Below, piece after piece: positions 1 through 7,517 of a DNA stretch of 10,529 nucleotides. The DNA is from Gammaproteobacteria bacterium UBA4475 (GTDB lineage: Bacteria; Pseudomonadota; Gammaproteobacteria; Pseudomonadales; Azotimanducaceae), in contig DGOD01000357.1 of the NCBI GenBank assembly GCA_002389265.1, positions 1 to 10,529 on the forward strand. The letters are read 5' to 3'. Below the pieces are notes generated by a model that saw only the letters and a program-made list of their open reading frames with translations, ran no database searches and was not told the DNA's origin. The first letter of the stretch is position 1. The number at the start of each line of letters is the position of its first letter. The position numbers and the translations under genes were made by a program.

Positions 1-27
1 GCCATCCATGATGCAGTAGATCTTTGA

Positions 28-462
28 TTAGATGCCGACGCGAACGGCCAGAACGTCACAGGTCGCCCCATGCAGAACCCCGTTGGCGGTCGAACCGAGC
101 AGTAAGGCGAGACCGGTGCGACCGTGGCTACCGACGACAATCAGGTCAGCGCCGATTTCTTTGGCCAGCGCATGAATTTCAGTTTCCGGTCGACCGAAAA
201 TCAAATGCTGATTTTCTGGTGAAATCGATAAGCTCTGGGCAAACTCAGCGAGATGCGATTTAGCGGTATCCTGAATCTGGTCTTGGATAGTCGACAGATC
301 CATCGGAATATCGCCGCCATAGGCAAGACTCAAGGGTTCAATCACATGAACGCAGCTCAGTTCGGCAGAAAAGGCCTGCTTCAATGCGCATGCGCGTTGC
401 GTAACTTGGCGGGATTCTTCTGTCAAATCAACCGCGACCAATATGTGTCTGTATTCGCTCAT
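28..462 (-). CDS. UspA-type universal stress protein
   Basis: A 144-residue single-domain universal stress protein, the usual length for the family. It opens with the typical beta-strand ILVAVDL (residues 7-13), where the Asp lies in the nucleotide pocket of ATP-binding relatives. It ends with the signature VGSHGRTG, then LLLGSTANGVLH and a final CDVLAVRV strand. The spacing between the second and third signature glycines is 8 residues, not the 9 of the classic ATP-binding consensus G-x2-G-x9-G-S/T. This spacing is common in proteobacterial UspA-like proteins, so ATP binding cannot be assumed. Expected role: cytoplasmic dimeric stress protein induced on growth arrest or respiratory stress (family knowledge). 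The ATG at 462 is preceded by a GAGG element about 8 bases upstream. The gene is divergent from the membrane-anchored protein at 586, and their promoters share the 463-585 gap. The gene is complete, with a TAA stop. Confidence 0.95.
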   Translation of the reverse strand: MSEYRHILVAVDLTEESRQVTQRACALKQAFSAELSCVHVIEPLSLAYGGDIPMDLSTIQDQIQDTAKSHLAEFAQSLSISPENQHLIFGRPETEIHALAKEIGADLIVVGSHGRTGLALLLGSTANGVLHGATCDVLAVRVGI

Positions 463-488
463 AAGGCAAGCCTCGGATGGTTTCTACT

Positions 489-517
489 ATTATGTTGCGT
501 GCTTCGGCAAATTTACA
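489..517 (-). promoter_or_regulatory. putative sigma70-like promoter of the usp gene
   Basis: Read on the minus strand, a -35-like TGTAAA (517-512) and a -10-like CATAAT (494-489, 5 of 6 consensus bases) are separated by 17 bases. The predicted start of transcription is near 482, giving a short leader of about 20 bases to the ATG at 462. The -35 matches consensus at only 3 of 6 positions and overlaps a GTAAA half-site, so a regulator may be needed. Motif inspection only. Confidence 0.35.
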
Positions 518-533
518 CAGTAAACTGGTTTAC
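512..533. promoter_or_regulatory. three GTAAA-type half-sites in the divergent usp promoter region
   Basis: Three copies of a GTAAA(C) half-site alternate in orientation: TTTAC (512-516), GTAAAC (520-525) and GTTTAC (528-533). The spacers are ACA and TG. The last two form a 6-bp inverted repeat with a 2-base centre; the first two form a 5-bp inverted repeat with a 3-base centre. The block overlaps the likely -35 regions of both divergent genes, as expected for an operator controlling both. It does not match the FNR/Anr consensus TTGAT-N4-ATCAA. The regulator is unknown. Confidence 0.4.
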
Positions 534-556
534 CTCAACAGCAATGGCCGTATAGC
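529..556 (+). promoter_or_regulatory. putative promoter of the membrane-anchored protein gene
   Basis: TTTACC (529-534) and TATAGC (551-556) are separated by 16 bases, each matching the sigma70 consensus at 4 of 6 positions. The start of the message would be near 563, about 23 bases before the ATG at 586. The -35 coincides with one arm of the inverted repeat at 520-533. Weak, motif-only evidence. Confidence 0.3.
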
Positions 557-585
557 CTGCGCTTTTACTCTCAGGCAGGGATATT

Positions 586-1167
586 ATGGCCTACGTTATC
601 ATCCTTATCGTTCTTTTGATCATCATCGGACCCATTCTCGCTATCTTGCCGTCAAAGCGGCAGAAGGAGCAGATGCAGAAGCGCCAAACCGCCATGAAGG
701 CTGGTATCAGTGTCAACCTGACGCGAATCGATGACCCTGATCCGAATCCCGAGGAGTATCTTAGTAATACGGGTAAGCCGCTGGAGCGGGTACTGGCATT
801 GATTGCCTATCGGCTGCCGCACCTGCGCCCTAGTCAGCGGCGGCACGTGGCCTGTGACTGGGCGTTGGAACGTAGGCTGAAACGAGCAGCAGGCTCTGAT
901 GACAGTGAGCTACCCACTGGTTGGTGCTGGGAAAATACGGCGCCAGCGTCCCTGCCTGCAGCCCTGCGTGAGTATTTGCCTAGGACAATTGCCGGTCTGC
1001 CCGACGATGTTGTCAGGGTGGAGGAACGAAAAAATATTATTTCAGTCTATTGGAAGGAGCGTGGTGGCGTTGTGGAACTAGCAAAAGTGATTGATTTTCT
1101 TACAGATTGTGCTGCGATTCCTGACTCGCTCGAAGATGGCAGTTCAGCTTCGGATGAGGCCCGTTAA
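586..1167 (+). CDS. membrane-anchored protein of unknown function upstream of topA
   Basis: A 193-residue protein with one strongly hydrophobic N-terminal segment (about residues 2-20, rich in Ile/Leu/Val). It is followed at once by a basic stretch (PSKRQKEQMQKRQ), which predicts an N-out single-pass membrane anchor with the remainder in the cytoplasm. The soluble part (about 40-193) has charged helices and several tryptophans and ends in an acidic, Ser-rich tail. No enzymatic motif is visible. From memory, a similar small anchored protein of unknown function lies next to topA in Pseudomonas and relatives, so this is probably a conserved neighbour and not a stray frame. The ATG follows a GCAGGGA ribosome binding site (about 575-581) with a short 4-base gap. 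There is a 151-base gap before topA, which has its own promoter. The N-terminal pattern superficially resembles YajC, but YajC is shorter, and I do not assign that function. Confidence 0.8.
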   Translation: MAYVIILIVLLIIIGPILAILPSKRQKEQMQKRQTAMKAGISVNLTRIDDPDPNPEEYLSNTGKPLERVLALIAYRLPHLRPSQRRHVACDWALERRLKRAAGSDDSELPTGWCWENTAPASLPAALREYLPRTIAGLPDDVVRVEERKNIISVYWKERGGVVELAKVIDFLTDCAAIPDSLEDGSSASDEAR

Positions 1168-1246
1168 GGCGACAAAGGTTGACAGCAGCACGCGATAGCA
1201 GGCTAAGCTAGTAAGACATTGGCGCCAGAATCAATTTAGTTATGGG

Positions 1247-1275
1247 TTGACCTGCGCTAGGTAACACATTATATA
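1247..1275 (+). promoter_or_regulatory. likely sigma70 promoter of topA
   Basis: TTGACC (1247-1252, 5 of 6) and TATATA (1270-1275, 4 of 6) are separated by the ideal 17 bases. Transcription would start near 1282, about 37 bases before the topA ATG. An AAGGAAG ribosome binding site lies at 1310-1316, just upstream of the ATG. A second TTGACA at 1179-1184 has no convincing -10 at the right distance. Promoters of topA are often supercoiling-sensitive; nothing here proves that. Confidence 0.6.
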
Positions 1276-1318
1276 TGTCGGCATTTTCACGGCCAGCCCG
1301 GCTGCTATCAAGGAAGTT

Positions 1319-4093
1319 ATGGGAAAATCGCTAGTTATCGTTGAGTCTCCGGCTAAGGCCAAGACCATAAATAAATACCTAGGCAACGACTTTATTGTGA
1401 AGTCGAGCGTTGGTCATATCCGCGATTTACCCACCAGTGGCAATGGTAACGCTGATCCCAAGGCGCGTGCTGCCGAGGCGGCAAAGACGCGTAAAATGCC
1501 GGCTGACAAGAAAGAAGCCTATAAGAAACAGAAAGCTCGGACCCAGTTAATTGCGCGAATGGGCGTCGACCCTGAGCATGAATGGGCGGCAAACTACGAG
1601 ATTCTGCCGGGCAAGGAAAAGGTCGTTAGCGAGTTGCGGCGTTTAGCCAAGGATGCAGACCAGATATTCCTAGCGACTGACCTTGACCGCGAAGGCGAGG
1701 CCATTGCGTGGCATCTGCGTGAAGCGATCGGTGGCGATGAAAGCCGCTATCGACGAGTCGTCTTCAACGAAATTACGAAAAAAGCCATCCAGGAAGCCTT
1801 CGAGCATCCTGGTGAGATCGATATGGCGATGGTCAACGCTCAGCAGGCCCGGCGCTTTTTGGATAGAGTCGTGGGCTTTATGGTCTCACCTCTGTTGTGG
1901 GCCAAAGTCGCTCGTGGACTGTCTGCTGGCCGAGTTCAATCGGTGGCAGTTCGACTCATCGTCGAACGCGAGAAAGAAATTCGGGCCTTTATTCCCGAGG
2001 AATATTGGGAGCTGTTTGCCGATTTGAGTGAAGCCGGCAAACCCGCCAATGAGTTTGTTAAATTCCAGGTCACTAAAGAGGCGGGTGAAGCCTTTCGGCC
2101 TTCCAGTCAGGCGCAAGTAGATGCAGCGTTGGCGAAATTGCAGGTCGCGACCTACACCGTCAAGAGTCGCGAAGATCGGCCGACTCAGACTCGCCCTTCA
2201 GCACCGTTTATAACCTCGACCTTGCAGCAGGCGGCAAGTACGCGCCTCGGCTTTGGAGTCAAGAAAACCATGATGCTGGCTCAGCGATTGTATGAAGCGG
2301 GCTACATTACCTATATGCGAACGGATTCCACCAACTTGAGCAACGACGCGGTGGCCAATTGCCGAGACTGGATTGAATCTGAGTATGGCAAGCGGTACTT
2401 GCCAGAAGTACCCAGAGTCTACAGCAGCAAGACCGGTGCCCAGGAAGCGCATGAGGCGATTCGTCCGTCGGATGTGACTGTCAAGACCACGTCCATAGCC
2501 GGCATGGAGCGAGATGCTGAGCGCCTGTACGAATTGATCTGGCGTCAGTTTGTGGCCTGCCAGATGCCCAATGCGGAATATACGAGTACCGCCGTTGTGG
2601 TCGTCGCGGGTGAGATGGATTTGCGAGTCAGAGGTCGGATTCTGCGCTTTGATGGTTTTACCCGCGTGCAACCACCAGCCAGCCGCAAAGAAGAAGAGGC
2701 TGTCTTGCCTGAGTATCAGGTCGGCCAGGTGTTAGCCCTGACGGAACTCGATCCGGTACAACACTTTACCAAGCCGCCACCTCGATTTGGCGAGGCGAGC
2801 CTGGTGAGAGAATTGGAGAAAAAGGGCATTGGTCGGCCGTCCACCTATGCGGCGATTATTACCACGATTCAGGATCGAGGCTACGTCAACCTACAAAATA
2901 AACGGTTCTACGCTAATAAAATTGGTGATGTGGTGACTTCGCGGCTGGTGGAAAATTTCCCCAACCTGCTGGATTATGGCTTCACCGCAGAATTGGAAGA
3001 AGAGCTTGATCAGGTGTCTGGTGGCCAGCGAGATTGGAAAAAAGTGTTATCAGAGTTCTACCAGGATTTCAGTGGCAAAGTGGAAAAGGCCAGTGGTGAA
3101 GACGGGGGCATGCGTGCTAACGACCCCACCATGACCGATATTCCCTGCCCTCTGTGTGGCCGCGAGATGCAGATTCGGACCGCCAGTACCGGGGTTTTCC
3201 TGGGCTGTTCAGGCTACAACCTGCCGCCCAAAGAGCGGTGTAAACAAACCATTAACCTGATTTCAGGTGATGAGGTGGTGAGTGTCAATGGTGATGAGGA
3301 AGAAGAGTCTCGTATTCTCATGACCAAGCATCGTTGTGGCCGTTGTCAGACCGCGATGGACAGCTACCTGATTGACAGTGAACGCAAACTGCACGTGTGT
3401 GGTAATAACCCGGACTGTGATGGTTCTGAAGTCGAGCGTGGTTTGTTTAAGATCAAGGGCTATGATGGCCCCGTGTTGGAGTGCGATAAGTGCGGCGCCG
3501 AGATGCAGTTGAAGACCGGTCGGTTCGGCAAGTATTTCGGTTGTACCAGTGAAGAGTGTAAAAACACTCGTAAACTGTTGCGCAGCGGCGAAGCTGCACC
3601 ACCGAAGATGGATCCGGTGCAGATGCCGGAGCTGCAGTGTCGAAAAGTTGATGATACCTATGTCTTGCGAGATGGTGCCGCCGGTATTTTTCTTGCCGCC
3701 AGCCAGTTCCCTAAAAATCGCGAAACCCGAGCACCTTACCTGGATGAGTTGCTGCCTCACCAAAATGAGATTGACCCCAAGTATGGTTTTTTAATGCGGG
3801 CGCCGGCACAAGACCCTGAGGGTAATCGCAGCCTGATTAAATTTGGCCGCAAGACCAAAGAACATTTCGTTATGACCGAAGTCGACGACAAGCCTACTGG
3901 CTGGCGTGCAGATTTCGTTGATGGCAAGTGGGTAGAAGAAGCAGCGCCAGTGCGTAAGCCCAAGGCAAAGGCCAAAGCCAAACCGAAAGGCAAGGCTAAA
4001 GCCAAGGCCAAAGCAAAGCCAAAAGCCAAAGTGGCTGCTCGAAAAACACCCGCAAAAACTGACCCGGAACCTTCCTTGGTGTCAGAGGACTAA
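1319..4093 (+). CDS. topA: DNA topoisomerase I (type IA)
   Basis: A 924-residue type IA topoisomerase (Escherichia coli TopA is 865). It relaxes negatively supercoiled DNA by cutting one strand through a 5'-phosphotyrosine. The Toprim domain starts at residue 3 with [13 protein letters not shown], whose Glu is the conserved acidic residue, and carries the metal-binding D121-L-D123-R-E125. The catalytic tyrosine is Y332 in [10 protein letters not shown]. The [20 protein letters not shown] block is also typical. Three four-cysteine zinc ribbons follow between about residues 610 and 765 (CPLC, CGRC and CDKC with their partner cysteines), then a cysteine-free ribbon-like domain. A very basic Lys/Ala/Pro tail (residues 879-912) and a short acidic end complete the protein. 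A charged insertion at about residues 48-80 is of a kind seen in pseudomonad enzymes. The ATG is preceded by AAGGAAG. The gene is convergent with the sulfatase gene, 41 bases away. Confidence 0.98.
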   Translation: MGKSLVIVESPAKAKTINKYLGNDFIVKSSVGHIRDLPTSGNGNADPKARAAEAAKTRKMPADKKEAYKKQKARTQLIARMGVDPEHEWAANYEILPGKEKVVSELRRLAKDADQIFLATDLDREGEAIAWHLREAIGGDESRYRRVVFNEITKKAIQEAFEHPGEIDMAMVNAQQARRFLDRVVGFMVSPLLWAKVARGLSAGRVQSVAVRLIVEREKEIRAFIPEEYWELFADLSEAGKPANEFVKFQVTKEAGEAFRPSSQAQVDAALAKLQVATYTVKSREDRPTQTRPSAPFITSTLQQAASTRLGFGVKKTMMLAQRLYEAGYITYMRTDSTNLSNDAVANCRDWIESEYGKRYLPEVPRVYSSKTGAQEAHEAIRPSDVTVKTTSIAGMERDAERLYELIWRQFVACQMPNAEYTSTAVVVVAGEMDLRVRGRILRFDGFTRVQPPASRKEEEAVLPEYQVGQVLALTELDPVQHFTKPPPRFGEASLVRELEKKGIGRPSTYAAIITTIQDRGYVNLQNKRFYANKIGDVVTSRLVENFPNLLDYGFTAELEEELDQVSGGQRDWKKVLSEFYQDFSGKVEKASGEDGGMRANDPTMTDIPCPLCGREMQIRTASTGVFLGCSGYNLPPKERCKQTINLISGDEVVSVNGDEEEESRILMTKHRCGRCQTAMDSYLIDSERKLHVCGNNPDCDGSEVERGLFKIKGYDGPVLECDKCGAEMQLKTGRFGKYFGCTSEECKNTRKLLRSGEAAPPKMDPVQMPELQCRKVDDTYVLRDGAAGIFLAASQFPKNRETRAPYLDELLPHQNEIDPKYGFLMRAPAQDPEGNRSLIKFGRKTKEHFVMTEVDDKPTGWRADFVDGKWVEEAAPVRKPKAKAKAKPKGKAKAKAKAKPKAKVAARKTPAKTDPEPSLVSED
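3950..4032 (+). repeat. low-complexity AAG/GCC-rich repeat encoding the topA Lys/Ala tail
   Basis: Irregular tandem units of the type AAR-GCN (Lys-Ala), with occasional Pro and Gly codons, encode the basic tail at residues 879-906 and just beyond. Synonymous codons vary between units (aag/aaa, gca/gcc/gct), so the amino-acid pattern is conserved better than the DNA. This suggests selection on protein charge as well as repeat slippage. The tail probably binds DNA non-specifically, as histone H1-like Lys/Ala tails do (inference). Confidence 0.7.
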
Positions 4094-4115
4094 AAGCGGA
4101 CCCTCAGGCTCGCTT
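4094..4115. terminator. weak hairpin in the topA/sulfatase convergent gap
   Basis: Directly after the topA stop, AAGCG (4094-4098) can pair with CGCTT (4111-4115). An inner CC/GG pairing is reached across a 2-base mismatch, with a CTCA loop. There is no T-run on either side, so this is not a classical rho-independent terminator. It may only stabilise 3' ends of the converging messages. Confidence 0.25.
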
Positions 4116-4134
4116 GATGAGATGTTAGCCGGCG

Positions 4135-5691
4135 CTAGTAGCGTTCTGCCTTTCTCGATACCACACCGTCCTCGGTGAGTGTCAGGTGGGTTAGCGTCTG
4201 TTCGTCATGATTCATCCGCCAGGACAGCATCTTCTGGGCATACTCAAGTACTTTAGGCAGGTAACTGGGGTCGCCAGCCAGGTTATGCAACTCAGCCGGG
4301 TCCTGCTTTAAATCGAAGAATAAGGGTGGCAGGTGCGTGAAGTGCACGTACTTGTAGTCATTATCTCGAATGACATTCAGGGTGCACTGATGAGGCGTCA
4401 GTCCCAGCTCTGCTTCCATGGCGGTGCCGTTCAAAATGTCCCTGAAGTCATACTCCCAGTGCGCCTCAGTACGCCAGTTTGCAGGAAAAGTGCCATGCCG
4501 AATCCCCGGTAATAATGACCGGCCGTCACATTGCTGTGGAATTTCGGCGCCAGCCCATTCGAGTAGTGTGGGCATAATATCGATATTTTCAGTGAATCCA
4601 CTGATCACCTGACCACGACTAGCGTCGGCGGCCGCGCTCGGATCATAGATGATCAACGGAATGTGGTAGGACTCGTTGAAGTAGCCCAATTTCCCCAGTA
4701 ACCAATGATCGCCCATTTGTTCGCCGTGATCAGAAGTGAAAACGATTAGGGTGTTGTCCCAGAGACCTTGATCCTTGAGATGCTCAAACAGTCGGCCAAG
4801 GTTCGCGTCGACCTCCGACATCAAGCCAAAATAAGCTGACTTCAATCGAGTTTGTTTTTTCTCATCATCGGGCGCGCCATAATAGGGACGATTGAGAAAG
4901 TGACTAAGGAAAGGGTGTTGTTCAGCCTCAACTGCAGCGGATTCTGCGCGGTTGAAATCTGTCAGAGTATCCGGTGAATACAGGGTGTTATAGGGTGCCG
5001 GCGCAACCCAGGGCGGGTGCGGGCGCAATAAAGACAAGTGTACGCAAAAAGGGTCTGTATCCAGGTTGGCATCCACATAGTCGATGACCTGGTCGACCAT
5101 AAACCAGGTGTCGTGATGCTCCGCGGGAATAGCCAGGGGCAGAGGTTCGGTGCCGCCAGCCTCATATTCGAGGCCCGCGGTTCGAGTGGTGTACAAATTA
5201 AAATTTGGGGTTGGAATCTCGTAACCCTTAGTCGTCAGCCAGTCGGCCCAAGCGTCTGGGTAGGTACCCATCATGACAGCGGGTTTGATGCCGGGTAATG
5301 GACCTTCGTAACTGCGCAGAATAGGGTCGTCAGCATCAAATTGGCGGGGATCGTTAGCCGTGTCCGTGTAGCCGAAGAGCACGGGATCATAACCTTGTTG
5401 GCGCAGTTCCAGAGCCCAGTTGGTATGGCGGGCATCCAATGGAGTGCCATTGGTGCCGGCTCGATGATTCTGCAGATACATGCCCGTGTGAAGGCTAGCC
5501 CGGGAGGGCGCGCATGGCACCGCGTTGGCATAGTGTTGGGGAAACAAGACACCTTGACTGGCGAGCTTGTCGAGATTCGGTGTTTGAACCTTGTGACCTA
5601 GGGTCGAGAGGCATTCACCGCGCCATTGATCGGCGGTGATAAATAGGATGTTTTTCCTGCTTGCGGCAGTTTTTACAGCGTCATTTTTCAT
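4135..5691 (-). CDS. sulfatase / phosphonate monoester hydrolase-like phosphodiesterase
   Basis: A 518-residue alkaline phosphatase-superfamily hydrolase. The sulfatase signature C60-A-P-S-R-A-S-L-H-T-G supplies the cysteine that is converted to formylglycine, the nucleophile. Metal ligands are probably D21, Q22, D321 and H322 (SDHGEQMGDHW). Other active-site candidates are N81, Y108, H225 (RPHPPWVA) and K334 (LLGKLGYF). The distances from the nucleophile to the Asn (+21) and Tyr (+48), and the SDHG-to-Lys distance (13), match what I recall for the phosphonate monoester hydrolases of Rhizobium and Burkholderia. The motifs NHRAGTN and GYDPVLFGY also fit them. The position equivalent to their Thr107 is Asp110 here. 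There is no signal peptide, so it is probably cytoplasmic. Likely substrates are sulfate monoesters, phosphate diesters or phosphonate monoesters; these enzymes are promiscuous and the true substrate is open. No sulfatase-maturing enzyme lies in the window. The ATG at 5691 has only a weak ribosome binding site. Confidence 0.9.
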   Translation of the reverse strand: MKNDAVKTAASRKNILFITADQWRGECLSTLGHKVQTPNLDKLASQGVLFPQHYANAVPCAPSRASLHTGMYLQNHRAGTNGTPLDARHTNWALELRQQGYDPVLFGYTDTANDPRQFDADDPILRSYEGPLPGIKPAVMMGTYPDAWADWLTTKGYEIPTPNFNLYTTRTAGLEYEAGGTEPLPLAIPAEHHDTWFMVDQVIDYVDANLDTDPFCVHLSLLRPHPPWVAPAPYNTLYSPDTLTDFNRAESAAVEAEQHPFLSHFLNRPYYGAPDDEKKQTRLKSAYFGLMSEVDANLGRLFEHLKDQGLWDNTLIVFTSDHGEQMGDHWLLGKLGYFNESYHIPLIIYDPSAAADASRGQVISGFTENIDIMPTLLEWAGAEIPQQCDGRSLLPGIRHGTFPANWRTEAHWEYDFRDILNGTAMEAELGLTPHQCTLNVIRDNDYKYVHFTHLPPLFFDLKQDPAELHNLAGDPSYLPKVLEYAQKMLSWRMNHDEQTLTHLTLTEDGVVSRKAERY

Positions 5692-5759
5692 AAACCCAGA
5701 AGCCTTTTACAATGTCGGGTGGCGTGCTAAGTTTTTTGGTCTAGCCCCGCTCAGCCTCC

Positions 5760-5765
5760 ATCATA
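5760..5765 (-). promoter_or_regulatory. candidate -10 element of the sulfatase gene
   Basis: On the minus strand TATGAT (5765-5760) matches the -10 consensus at 5 of 6 positions and would start a message near 5752, about 60 bases before the ATG. No acceptable -35 is present 16-18 bases upstream; that space is occupied by the inverted repeat 5768-5785. This arrangement would suit regulation by a protein bound to the repeat. Motif evidence only. Confidence 0.3.
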
Positions 5766-5767
5766 GC

Positions 5768-5785
5768 GCAATTGGCATCAATTGC
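5768..5785. promoter_or_regulatory. operator-like perfect inverted repeat between sulfatase and monooxygenase genes
   Basis: GCAATTG (5768-5774), a GCAT centre, and CAATTGC (5779-5785) form a perfect 7-bp inverted repeat in the 221-base divergent gap. It lies between the likely sulfatase -10 and its expected -35 region. The length and symmetry fit a dimeric helix-turn-helix regulator, but no regulator gene is present in the window to pair with it. There is no T-run, and a terminator between divergent genes is not expected. Confidence 0.45.
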
Positions 5786-5862
5786 ATGTCCCCTTGGACG
5801 GCGCTTGTTTTGGGTCAATGGGTGGCAATCTGGCGAGTCGGGGACTGGTTTGTTCTGCTGAT

Positions 5863-5891
5863 TTGTGTGATATTCGGCGTGGTTTTAGTAT
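5863..5891 (+). promoter_or_regulatory. weak promoter candidate for the Baeyer-Villiger monooxygenase
   Basis: TTGTGT (5863-5868) and TAGTAT (5886-5891) are separated by 17 bases, matching 3 and 4 of 6 consensus positions. It would give a leader of only about 15 bases, just enough for the ribosome binding site at 5900-5906. The real promoter could equally lie further upstream near the inverted repeat. Confidence 0.2.
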
Positions 5892-5899
5892 CTTCAAAT

Positions 5900-5906
5900 A
5901 GGAGGA
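5900..5906 (+). promoter_or_regulatory. strong ribosome binding site fixing a TTG start
   Basis: AGGAGGA (5900-5906) lies 6-7 bases before the TTG at 5913. No in-frame ATG occurs before the FAD-binding motif, so this site decides the start. It compensates for the weak TTG initiation codon. Confidence 0.75.
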
Positions 5907-5912
5907 AGACAA

Positions 5913-7517
5913 TTGAGGACAGCAGCAAGAGAAGTTGACGCAGTGATCGTCGGTGCAGGTTTTGCTGGCATGTATATGCTGCATCGGCTTCGCAGTGCGG
6001 GAATGAATGTACAGGTGATCGAGGCTGGCGATGGCGTCGGCGGTACTTGGTACTGGAACCGTTATCCCGGTGCCCGTTGCGACATCGAGAGCATGGAATA
6101 TTCCTATCAGTTTTCTGAGGAGCTGCAACAGGAATGGGAATGGCAAGAGCGCTATGCTCCGCAACCGGAAATTCTGGCCTATGCCAACCATGTAGCTGAT
6201 CGATTTGATTTGCGCAAGAATATCCAATTTGAAACGCGAGTGACCGAGGCGGTGTTTGATGAGGCCGTCAACCGCTGGCAAGTGCAGACCGATACTGGTG
6301 AAGCGTTATCTGCTAGCTTTTGCGTGATGGCTACCGGTTGTCTGTCATCCACTAACTTGCCGAAATTCGAAGGCCTGGACACCTACCAGGGTGAATGGTT
6401 TCACACGGGTCTTTGGCCACACCAGGGTGTGGATTTCACCGGCAAGCGAATTGCGATCATCGGTACGGGTTCTTCTGCCGTTCAGTCAATTCCCCAGCTG
6501 GCAAAGCAGGCCGCTCACTTGACCGTATTCCAGCGGACGCCGAACTTTTCAATTCCAGCTCATAACCGCCAGCTTGAGCCGGAATATGTGGCCGAGGTCA
6601 AAGCCCATTACTCGGAGCTGCGAGCGGCGAACAACCTCGAAGCGGGTGGTTTTGGTTCTCGTACGGAACGCAACGACGGCTCGGTGTTTGAGGCCAGCGA
6701 AGCTGAGCGGGCCGAGAATTTTGAACGCAAGTGGCAGATCGGCGGGTTTGGTTTTTTGGCCGCCTTTGGTGATCTGTTAATGGCACCGGAAAGCAACGAG
6801 TTTGCTGCCGACTTCGTTCGCAGTAAGATTCGGGCTACGGTCAAGGACCCCGCCGTTGCTGACCTGTTGTGTCCGCAACAGGTTATTGGCTGTAAACGAT
6901 TGTGTGTGGATATCAATTACTTCGAGACCTATAACCGCGATAACGTGACCTTGGTCAGCGTCAAGGACCATCCCATCGAGCGGGTGACCCCCAAGGGTTT
7001 GGTGACTGGCGGCAAGGAATATGAGTTTGATTGTTTGATCTTCGCCACGGGCTTTGATGCCATGACTGGTTCGCTTACCCGCATTGATATTCGCGGCCGC
7101 GATGGTTTAGCGCTGAAAGACAAATGGGCTGCAGGCCCACGAACCTATCTGGGTTTGGGCTCCGCCGGTTTCCCAAATTTGTTTACCATCTCTGGCCCGC
7201 AGAGCCCGTCGGTGCTGAGCAACATGATTTGCTCCATAGAGCAGCATGTTAACTGGGTCACTGACTGCATATTGAACATGCGTAAGCGTGGTCTGGCGAC
7301 CATAGAAGCTGACCTTAAGGCCGAAGATGCGTGGGTGGCTCATGTCAATGAGATCGCTGACATGACCCTGTATCCATCTTGCAACTCGTGGTATCTGGGC
7401 GCTAACGTGCCAGGTAAGCCGCGAGTGTTTATGCCTTATGTTGGGGGCTTGCCGGTGTATGCTGAGAAGTGTGAGGAGGTGGCGAGTCATAACTACGAAG
7501 GGTTTGTGCTCGCCTAG
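5913..7517 (+). CDS. class I flavin-containing Baeyer-Villiger monooxygenase
   Basis: A 534-residue NADPH- and FAD-dependent monooxygenase, predicted to insert one oxygen atom next to a carbonyl, turning ketones into esters or lactones. The FAD Rossmann motif is G14-A-G-F-A-G19, followed by GVGGTWYWNRYPGARCD, a hallmark of the family. The Baeyer-Villiger fingerprint F-x-G-x3-H-x3-W is present at residues 158-168 as YQGEWFHTGLW, with Tyr instead of the first Phe. The NADPH Rossmann motif G184-T-G-S-S-A189 and the ATGF motif follow. R329 in CKRLCVD aligns with the catalytic arginine of cyclohexanone monooxygenase. The C-terminal SWYLGANVPGKPR segment is also typical. Length is normal (about 530-550). 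There is no signal peptide or membrane segment, so it is cytoplasmic. It starts at TTG with a strong ribosome binding site and is divergent from the sulfatase. The substrate is unknown; cyclic, aryl or steroid-like ketones are possible. Confidence 0.93.
   Translation: MRTAAREVDAVIVGAGFAGMYMLHRLRSAGMNVQVIEAGDGVGGTWYWNRYPGARCDIESMEYSYQFSEELQQEWEWQERYAPQPEILAYANHVADRFDLRKNIQFETRVTEAVFDEAVNRWQVQTDTGEALSASFCVMATGCLSSTNLPKFEGLDTYQGEWFHTGLWPHQGVDFTGKRIAIIGTGSSAVQSIPQLAKQAAHLTVFQRTPNFSIPAHNRQLEPEYVAEVKAHYSELRAANNLEAGGFGSRTERNDGSVFEASEAERAENFERKWQIGGFGFLAAFGDLLMAPESNEFAADFVRSKIRATVKDPAVADLLCPQQVIGCKRLCVDINYFETYNRDNVTLVSVKDHPIERVTPKGLVTGGKEYEFDCLIFATGFDAMTGSLTRIDIRGRDGLALKDKWAAGPRTYLGLGSAGFPNLFTISGPQSPSVLSNMICSIEQHVNWVTDCILNMRKRGLATIEADLKAEDAWVAHVNEIADMTLYPSCNSWYLGANVPGKPRVFMPYVGGLPVYAEKCEEVASHNYEGFVLA

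Noticed and set aside
1179..1207. TTGACA at 1179-1184 as the topA promoter
   Set aside because: Perfect -35, but no acceptable -10 at 16-18 bases; the pair at 1247-1275 is better placed and spaced.
1247..1318. LexA (SOS) box near the topA promoter
   Set aside because: The AT-rich TTATATATG is not flanked by the CTG and CAG needed for a LexA site.
3263..3763. 166-codon antisense reading frame within topA
   Set aside because: Shadow of the topA zinc-ribbon region; no family features, while the topA frame has clear motifs throughout.
3757..4029. Hydrophobic Ala/Leu/Phe-rich antisense frame
   Set aside because: It is simply the complement of the Lys/Ala repeat tail of topA.
5636..5938. 100-codon hydrophobic reading frame on the plus strand across the sulfatase start and intergenic gap
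   Set aside because: It overlaps the sulfatase N-terminus antisense and the start of the monooxygenase, has no ribosome binding site, and both flanking genes are secure. The apparent membrane segments come from T-rich non-coding DNA.
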